10,415 bases of DNA from Microbacteriaceae bacterium (GTDB lineage: Bacteria; Actinomycetota; Actinomycetes; Actinomycetales; Microbacteriaceae). Position numbers and translations under genes: made by a program. The stretch is from positions 1 through 10,415 of the forward strand of contig CANFKN010000034.1 of the NCBI GenBank assembly GCA_947447385.1. The letters run 5' to 3'. This document shows positions 5,834 through 10,415 of the stretch, in pieces; position 1 is the stretch's first letter; each line of letters opens with the position of its first letter. The notes beneath the pieces are model-generated. The model did not search any database and was not told the origin of the DNA. It saw only the letters and a program-made list of their open reading frames with translations.

Positions 5834-6268
5834 ATGACTGACAACATGATGACCTTCTCGGTCAAGGCCAACCGCATCGATGCAGCGGGTTCAATGGTCG
5901 AAGCCAAACAAACCCAGCTGGTCATCGACACCGGCATGGCTGGGCGCCCCGATGCACTCAACCCTGTCGAACTATTGCTCGCCGCGCTCGCCGCCTGTCT
6001 TATCAAGGGCATCGAGAGAGTGGCGCCATCCATCTCGCTTGATTTTGAATCAGTGCAAGTTTCTCTAACCGCGCACCGCCCGGTCGATGAAGCGCGCATC
6101 GAAGACATTACCTATGCCGTTGTCGTTTCGACCGCGGCCGACCAAGGCAAACTAGATCTGTTGCACAAAAACCTGACGAAGCACGGCACGATTTATAACA
6201 CCGTCAAGTCGGGCACTAAGCTCAGCGGCACGGTTACAGCTGCACCAGAAAGGCCACCGCTGCATTAG
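5834..6268 (+). CDS. OsmC-family protein, single-cysteine variant
   Basis: A 144-residue member of the OsmC/Ohr superfamily, small dimeric proteins many of which reduce organic peroxides with two cysteines. The family core is visible: an N-terminal sheet (MTFSVKANRIDAAGS), GMAGRPDALNPVELLLAALAACLIKGIER around Cys55, then alternating strands and a final TKLSGTV. Cys55 is at the usual peroxidatic position on the central helix. The second, resolving cysteine is absent: the segment that normally holds it reads KHGTIYNTV. A classic two-cysteine peroxidase cycle is therefore not possible within one chain. The ATG at 5834 lies 4 bases after arsR and has only a weak TAGGG ahead, which suggests coupling to arsR translation; an in-frame TTG at 5822 is less likely. 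Its place in the arsR operon suggests a role under arsenic or thiol stress, but this is inference. Confidence 0.87.
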   Translation: MTDNMMTFSVKANRIDAAGSMVEAKQTQLVIDTGMAGRPDALNPVELLLAALAACLIKGIERVAPSISLDFESVQVSLTAHRPVDEARIEDITYAVVVSTAADQGKLDLLHKNLTKHGTIYNTVKSGTKLSGTVTAAPERPPLH

Positions 6269-6301
6269 GTTGAGAAACAGCAAGCTAACGAGAGGCCTCA
6301 A

Positions 6302-6772
6302 ATGGCAAAAACAATCAACGAGCGCATGACTGCGCCAGCCACCGAGCCATTTGTGATGTTTCTCATTGGCATGCGCGTGAACAACTGGTGGGCAGTGCAC
6401 CGCTGGGTGCCCGTTTTTGCAGCAATGGGTCGCATGCTGCCAGAGCTCTATAAGAACCCACAACTTGGCTTCAAGTCATATGAGATGGCCTTTGGGCGCA
6501 CCCTGATCATGATGCAATATTGGAAATCGCCAGAGTTGCTCATTGAATATGCCAAAGCCAAAGATGCCGAACACCTGCCGGCCTGGCGCGCCTTCAACAA
6601 GGCAACCATGAAGTCAAAGGCCGTTGGCATTTGGCATGAAACTTATGTGATCGAGCCGGGCAAAACCGAAAACATCTATGCCAACATGCCACCATTTGGC
6701 TTTGGCAAAGTGGGCAAACTTGAGCCAGCTGTGGGTCGACGCAACTCGGCTAACCAGCGCATGCAAAACTAG
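6302..6772 (+). CDS. DUF4188 family protein (monooxygenase-like fold)
   Basis: A 156-residue protein matching the DUF4188 pattern (PF13826) as I remember it: TEPFVMFLIGMRVNNWWAVHRWVPVF, MLPELYKNPQLGF, GRTLIMMQYWKSPELLIEYAK, HLPAWRAFNK, VGIWHETYVIEPGKTENIYANMPPFGFGKVG. The family is related to the dimeric alpha/beta barrel proteins, which include small monooxygenases and haem-binding enzymes, but bacterial members have no established function that I know of. The conserved histidines (in VHRW, HLPAW and WHETY) and aromatic residues could line a pocket. The ATG at 6302 has GAGAGG about 7 bases ahead. It lies 33 bases after the OsmC gene on the same strand with no visible terminator between, so it is probably the third gene of the arsR operon. 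Whether it acts on an arsenic compound is an open question. Confidence 0.85.
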   Translation: MAKTINERMTAPATEPFVMFLIGMRVNNWWAVHRWVPVFAAMGRMLPELYKNPQLGFKSYEMAFGRTLIMMQYWKSPELLIEYAKAKDAEHLPAWRAFNKATMKSKAVGIWHETYVIEPGKTENIYANMPPFGFGKVGKLEPAVGRRNSANQRMQN

Positions 6773-6809
6773 CATCCTCGAAAAATTCTGCAACGGCCTC
6801 TGGCAGGGT

Positions 6810-6821
6810 TAGGCTGAACTC
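6810..6821 (+). promoter_or_regulatory. Candidate leaderless -10 box for the aldo/keto reductase gene
   Basis: TAGGCT at 6810-6815 is followed by 6 bases and the ATG at 6822, giving a transcription start at or next to the start codon. No clear -35 box is seen. If real, the reductase has its own promoter and need not belong to the arsR operon. Confidence 0.35.
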
Positions 6822-7673
6822 ATGAAAAATGTGAAACTCAGCAATGGCGTTGAGATGCCGATTCTTGGCTTCGGCGTCTATCAGATTCCCGACGCAGCAG
6901 AATGCACAGCCGCGGTTAGCTCGGCCCTTGAGGTGGGCTATCGCTCAATCGACACGGCAGCCGTCTATCGCAACGAGGGTGCAGTGGGCAGCGCAATCTC
7001 AACGAGCGGCATTGCACGCGAAGAACTTTTCATCACCTCAAAGCTTTGGATCGACCAAGCTGGCGACACCGAAACCCTGCGCGCTTTTGACCTCGCTCTT
7101 TCAAAACTCAAGGTCGATTATCTAGACCTCTATTTGATTCACCAGCCCTATGGCGACATTTATGGAGCCTGGCGTGCACTTGAGAAGCTCTATGCCGAAG
7201 GCCGAGTTCGAGCCATTGGTGTATCGAACTTTTATGAAGACCGGCTCGTTGACCTCATCGTTCAAAATGAGGTCGCGCCGCACCTGAACCAAATCGAAAC
7301 TCACCCGTTCTTTCAACGCACCGAATACCAAGCCCTTTTGGTTAAGCACGGCGTTCAGCTTGAATCTTGGGGCCCGTTTGCCGAGGGCAAAAACGATCTT
7401 TTCACCAACCCGTTGCTTGCCGAAATCGGCGCTGGCTATGGCAAAACAGTTGCCCAGGTCGTTTTGCGTTGGATGATTCAGCGAGACGTCGTAGTGATTC
7501 CAAAAACTGTGAGCCCAGCTCGCATGGCTGAAAACTTTGACGTGTTCGACTTTGAACTAAGCGCAGAAGACATGGCAAAAATCGCCACACTCGACACTGG
7601 CGCCAGCTTGTTCTTAGATCACCGCACGCCAGAGATGGCAGTGCAAATGGGCGGTTTCAAGCTCGGTTACTAA
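6822..7673 (+). CDS. Aldo/keto reductase, 2,5-diketogluconate-reductase-like
   Basis: A 283-residue NADPH-dependent reductase with the TIM-barrel AKR fold and normal family length. It reduces aldehydes or ketones to alcohols. The catalytic tetrad is visible as Asp44, Tyr49, Lys74 and His107, in the contexts GYRSIDTAAVYRNE, LFITSKLW and LDLYLIHQP. Further family marks are AIGVSNFYEDRL, then QIETHPFFQ, ESWGPFAEGK and the cofactor phosphate site VVIPKTVSPARMAEN. The overall pattern is closest to the bacterial AKR5-type diketogluconate or methylglyoxal reductases; the true substrate is unknown. It follows the DUF4188 gene by 49 bases on the same strand but has its own likely promoter. It ends 15 bases before a convergent gene. 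Confidence 0.93.
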   Translation: MKNVKLSNGVEMPILGFGVYQIPDAAECTAAVSSALEVGYRSIDTAAVYRNEGAVGSAISTSGIAREELFITSKLWIDQAGDTETLRAFDLALSKLKVDYLDLYLIHQPYGDIYGAWRALEKLYAEGRVRAIGVSNFYEDRLVDLIVQNEVAPHLNQIETHPFFQRTEYQALLVKHGVQLESWGPFAEGKNDLFTNPLLAEIGAGYGKTVAQVVLRWMIQRDVVVIPKTVSPARMAENFDVFDFELSAEDMAKIATLDTGASLFLDHRTPEMAVQMGGFKLGY

Positions 7674-7688
7674 TGGGTTCGCCATTTA

Positions 7689-8282
7689 TTACGAATTGCC
7701 GCTAACCACAAAGTCAGCAACAAGCCAACTCTGCTCACGGGTTTGAAAAAGGTTTTCGGCAGCTTGCCACTCGTTCCAAAAGGCTTCTGCCTCGGCTGGG
7801 TCGGGCCGCTGCGCGAGGTCGCGCAAAAGCCCACGTTCGCGGGCAACATCGGCATCGGCTTGCACCCAAACACAAAAATCTAGAGCGTCGCGCATTGCGA
7901 TTTGTGTGGCACCAACACCCTCGACGATTACAAATCGGTTGCTTTTCGCGGTGATCGAACCCTCACGTTCACGCTCGACCCAGGCTTCAGGCTTGTAATC
8001 GATGTCGCGCCAAGCTCGAAGTGGGTTGATGGCATTTTGAATAATCATCTCTGGCCAGTCGAACATGCTGTGCCACCACGCAAAGTCGTCTGTGCTCAAC
8101 ACGGTTGCGCCGAGAATCTCACCAAGTTTGCGCGCGGCTGTGGTTTTGCCACCACCTGACCGACCGTCGATGCCAATCACGGTGACCTGGTCGCTCGCCG
8201 CGGCGCTCAACAGTTCGCCAAGTGCCTCTAGGGTGACAAATCGTGTGAGAGCAAACTCTGTCTCACCCTCATAAAGCTTCAC
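7689..8282 (-). CDS. P-loop kinase of the uridine-kinase-like type
   Basis: A 197-residue nucleotide-binding protein. The Walker A loop is GIDGRSGGGKTT (GRSGGGKT at about residues 40-47), followed by a lid and substrate region with TDDFAWWHSMFDW (an Asp-Asp pair at 65-66), WRDIDYKPEAW, the Walker B-like strand FVIVEGVGA (117-125), the strand DFCVWVQAD, and arginines in VARERGLLRD. This pattern fits the uridine kinase/phosphoribulokinase-like small kinases found widely in actinobacteria; the phosphate acceptor is not proven. The frame runs on upstream into the UbiB-like gene, but the GTG at 8282 is preceded by GAAGGG about 10 bases earlier and leaves a 20-base gap, so it is the best start. It is the last gene of the leftward unit at the right end of the window. 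Confidence 0.83.
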   Translation of the reverse strand: MKLYEGETEFALTRFVTLEALGELLSAAASDQVTVIGIDGRSGGGKTTAARKLGEILGATVLSTDDFAWWHSMFDWPEMIIQNAINPLRAWRDIDYKPEAWVEREREGSITAKSNRFVIVEGVGATQIAMRDALDFCVWVQADADVARERGLLRDLAQRPDPAEAEAFWNEWQAAENLFQTREQSWLVADFVVSGNS

Positions 8283-8302
8283 GATTGGCTCGCCCTTCTC
8301 GA

Positions 8303-10039
8303 TTATTTGCTGATTCGTCCTAAGCCTATTGCGTGCAACAGAGGCAAGACCGAAACGATAAACAGTGTGGTGCCCAAGCTCTCGTGACGGTCGATGACGA
8401 GCACACCGGCGATTAGTAACCCAACAAAAATTACGGCGGATGTACACCTGCGCACACTCGAGTCAAGCGAACGAACGCGTCGTTCGAGCTCTGGGTTGCG
8501 AATCACAAGTTCACCGCGCTCAGCGCGCGAAGCCAGTGCGTCGATTCGTCCTGGCAATCGAACAAGAGTGTTGGCGAAACCGAGCGCATCTTTGCCGAGA
8601 GTGCGCAAGGTGCTCTTGCCACCACCGTTCAATAGTGTGCGTGCAAACGGGTCGAGGGCATCCCACATGTTGAACTCGCGGTTGAGTGAACTCGTCACAC
8701 CAGAGATCAGCGAGATCGCTCGTAACAAAAACAAGAAGTCGTTTGGCAACTGAAATGGCAAGGTGCGAACAATCTCGTTGAATCGAATCGCGAACTCCCG
8801 AATCTCGTCAGGGTCAACCTGAACCAGTTCAGAAACCGCAACGCCGCCGAAGCGGTCGAAAAGCGCAGAGATGGCCGACTCAAGAACCACGGTGTCAGCT
8901 GAAGGCAACAGCACCCCGAGGCGCTCACACGCGGCTACCCAAGCCCGCGCATCGCGCGAGGCAACGGCGAAGATGAAGCGCTGAAGGTTGGCTCGCAACT
9001 CGGGCGGAATCTGCCCCATCATGCCAAAGTCAATAAACGTCAGCGCGAATTCAACCTGAGCACCAGTCGCCCCCTCTGCAGCCGCGAGGGGTGCCGGCGT
9101 GACAAAGATGTTGCCAGGGTGTGGGTCGGCGTGAAAAAAGCCGGTCACAAAAAACTGTTCAAAAGTCACTCGAGCTAGTTCAGCTGCAACGGCGTTCGGG
9201 TTCAACCCAGCTGCCAAAAGGCCATCAACGTCAGAGATTTTGATTGCAGTGACATCGCTCAGGGTGAGCACTCGACGGGCGCTGCGCTCCCACACAATCG
9301 ATGGAGTTTGCACGCGGGCATCCGTCGCAAAATCAGCGGCGAAACGTTCAAGGTTCGCAGCTTCGTGGCGGTAGTCGATTTCTTCGAGCGTGATCTTGGC
9401 AAACTCTTCGACCAGGGCAGGGGCGTCGGTTCGGCGCGAAACCAGCTTGACGCGCGAGACCCACGCGCCAATGCGGCGAAGCGCACGAAGGTCAACATCG
9501 ACGATGTCTTCGATGCCTGGGCGAAGCACTTTCACAATTACATCGCTCATGCCCAGCTCGCTCGCCAAACCAGGCGACAGCGTTGCGCGATAAGCCTGCC
9601 CCAGTGAAGCCGCAGCAATCGGTTCAACTTGGAGATTTAAAAAGGCAACTTGTGCCGACATCTCAAGCTCATGCTCAATCAGGCTCAAGATTTGGTCAAA
9701 GGGCACCGGCGCAACTTTGTCTTGAAGGCCCTCGAGTTCGCGCGTGATTTCAACTGGCAAGACATCGATGCGAGCCGACAAGAACTGGCCCACCTTGATC
9801 ATTAGACCACCGAGGTCTAACGCTAGGTCGTGAAACTTGCGGGCAAGTTTGGTTGCTCGCTTGACGCGACTTTGGGCTGCCAGTTTGCTCAAGCCAAAGC
9901 GAGGCAACACAAGTTCAAACCACCAGGTTTGGGCCAGGGCAAGGGCAGCAAATCTGGTGATGCGGCGATAGCGAGCTTGCAGCGCGGGGGATTTACCCGT
10001 TGCGCTTTTGCTTTGAGGCAAGTCTTTAGCTCTCGGCAA
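8303..10039 (-). CDS. UbiB/AarF (ABC1) atypical kinase-like protein with C-terminal membrane anchor
   Basis: A 578-residue protein of the ABC1/ADCK/UbiB family, atypical protein-kinase-like ATPases that support quinone or other isoprenoid lipid metabolism at the membrane. Motifs in order: the invariant KxGQ loop (IKVGQFLSAR, KVGQ at 82-85), the alanine-rich nucleotide loop AAASLGQAYRA (about 142-152), the strand lysine in VIVKVLRP (Lys170), EIDYRHEAAN (220-229), the catalytic loop HADPHPGN (303-310) and DFG (337-339). Two hydrophobic helices near 533-549 and 556-572 anchor the C-terminus, as in bacterial UbiB. All key residues are present. Actinobacteria make menaquinone, so a ubiquinone role is unlikely. 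The start is uncertain: the TTG at 10039 overlaps the PadR gene by 14 bases, while a TTG at 10021, with GAGAG ahead of it, is a good alternative. Confidence 0.92.
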   Translation of the reverse strand: MPRAKDLPQSKSATGKSPALQARYRRITRFAALALAQTWWFELVLPRFGLSKLAAQSRVKRATKLARKFHDLALDLGGLMIKVGQFLSARIDVLPVEITRELEGLQDKVAPVPFDQILSLIEHELEMSAQVAFLNLQVEPIAAASLGQAYRATLSPGLASELGMSDVIVKVLRPGIEDIVDVDLRALRRIGAWVSRVKLVSRRTDAPALVEEFAKITLEEIDYRHEAANLERFAADFATDARVQTPSIVWERSARRVLTLSDVTAIKISDVDGLLAAGLNPNAVAAELARVTFEQFFVTGFFHADPHPGNIFVTPAPLAAAEGATGAQVEFALTFIDFGMMGQIPPELRANLQRFIFAVASRDARAWVAACERLGVLLPSADTVVLESAISALFDRFGGVAVSELVQVDPDEIREFAIRFNEIVRTLPFQLPNDFLFLLRAISLISGVTSSLNREFNMWDALDPFARTLLNGGGKSTLRTLGKDALGFANTLVRLPGRIDALASRAERGELVIRNPELERRVRSLDSSVRRCTSAVIFVGLLIAGVLVIDRHESLGTTLFIVSVLPLLHAIGLGRISK

Positions 10040-10415
10040 GAATCAGGTGCAACTCGCGACGAGTTTTTTCGAGCAACTCGGTTGCCCGCTGCTGTTGCTC
10101 GCGCGTGCCGGTCTGTGCCATGTCGCTCAGCGCTGGCGCAAGCTTTGAAGCAGCTTTCAAAAAGCTCGGCTCGCAGTTCGCAAACTTGAAGTCAAACGAA
10201 CGTTTCGGCTTTTCGTTCTTTGCCGAACCCGCAGCCGATTCTGAGACTGTGCCTGCAGCAGCCAGGCGGTCTTGCCCCGCTTCAGTGATTGAAAATACTC
10301 TGCGGTCACCCTTATTCTTTTTTGCGACCAAACCAGCTTCGGCGAGTGAAGCCAACATCGGGTGAACCTGCGCCTGGCTAACGACTAACGTGCCCGCGCT
10401 GGCCACTGCAATTGC
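10026..10415 (-). CDS. PadR-like transcriptional regulator, C-terminal part (5' end outside window)
   Basis: The frame is open to the right edge of the window, so the gene begins outside it; 129 codons are visible. The N-terminal part looks like the end of a PadR/MarR winged helix: SQAQVHPMLASLAEAGLVAKK, then GDRRVFSITEAGQDRL as the wing. It is followed by a linker rich in Ala, Ser and Lys and a helical C-terminal domain (SFLKAASKLAPALSDMAQTGT and ATELLEKTRRELHLILAES) that resembles PadR family dimerisation helices in actinobacteria. PadR proteins repress nearby genes and respond to small ligands. Its stop codon lies inside, or 4 bases ahead of, the UbiB-like gene, so the two are almost surely co-transcribed and the regulator may control its own unit. 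The GTG at 10406 is probably internal. Confidence 0.75.
   Translation of the reverse strand, partial: AIAVASAGTLVVSQAQVHPMLASLAEAGLVAKKNKGDRRVFSITEAGQDRLAAAGTVSESAAGSAKNEKPKRSFDFKFANCEPSFLKAASKLAPALSDMAQTGTREQQQRATELLEKTRRELHLILAES

Noticed and set aside
5809..6108. Minus-strand open frame opposite the OsmC gene
   Set aside because: The plus strand has a clear OsmC family protein here; the antisense frame has low-complexity Ser/Ala-rich composition and no motif.
3867..6772. The arsenic locus as a recent mobile island
   Set aside because: No transposase, integrase, tRNA, direct repeat or clear composition break is visible at its borders; base use resembles the neighbours.
8283..8447. Upstream extension of the P-loop kinase frame
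   Set aside because: It would overlap the UbiB-like gene by 145 bases with an Arg-rich, unconserved N-terminus, while a GTG with a Shine-Dalgarno site is available at 8282.
9308..9607. Plus-strand frames opposite the UbiB-like gene
   Set aside because: They lie wholly opposite the conserved kinase-like domain of the UbiB-like gene and show no motif of their own.

Overview
The window looks like chromosomal DNA from an actinobacterium, most likely a Microbacteriaceae-type organism of moderate GC (the Rhodoluna/Aquiluna kind of freshwater lineage would fit). This is inferred from the actinobacterial style of KatG, ArsR, PadR and the P-loop kinase, from a single-cysteine ArsC of the mycothiol-linked type, from compact gene packing, and from several genes whose -10-like box sits directly on the start codon (leaderless style). 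Genes abut or overlap almost everywhere. No gap over 300 bases lacks a gene, and I see no rRNA, tRNA, transposase, integrase or CRISPR array.

Layout. Bases 1-1005 (+) are the C-terminal part of a catalase-peroxidase (katG), cut by the window edge. Bases 1035-2096 (-) encode an AT-richer membrane acyltransferase of the Acyl_transf_3 family, and 2138-2599 (-) a small unrecognised protein. A two-gene unit on the + strand follows (2694-3861): a GNAT acetyltransferase overlapping a DUF6994-like protein.

The centre of interest is an arsenic-response locus at 3867-6772. Leftward from a 115-base divergent control region run an aquaporin-like channel and two arsenate reductases of the low-molecular-weight phosphatase fold. 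Rightward run arsR, an OsmC-like protein and a DUF4188 protein. The control region holds two near-identical palindromes (ACATAGA-N6-TCTATGT) centred 43 bp apart, the obvious candidates for ArsR operators. No ArsB or Acr3 pump is present in the window. The likely logic is that ArsR senses arsenite and releases both promoters, the ArsC enzymes reduce arsenate to arsenite, and the channel lets arsenite leave down its gradient. The channel carries valine where aquaporins normally have the pore arginine after the second NPA. What OsmC and DUF4188 add is unknown.

Bases 6822-7673 (+) encode an aldo/keto reductase with its own probable promoter. The right end (7689-10415, - strand) is a tight unit read from the right edge: a PadR-like regulator (partial), a UbiB/AarF-type atypical kinase with two C-terminal membrane helices, and a uridine-kinase-like P-loop protein.
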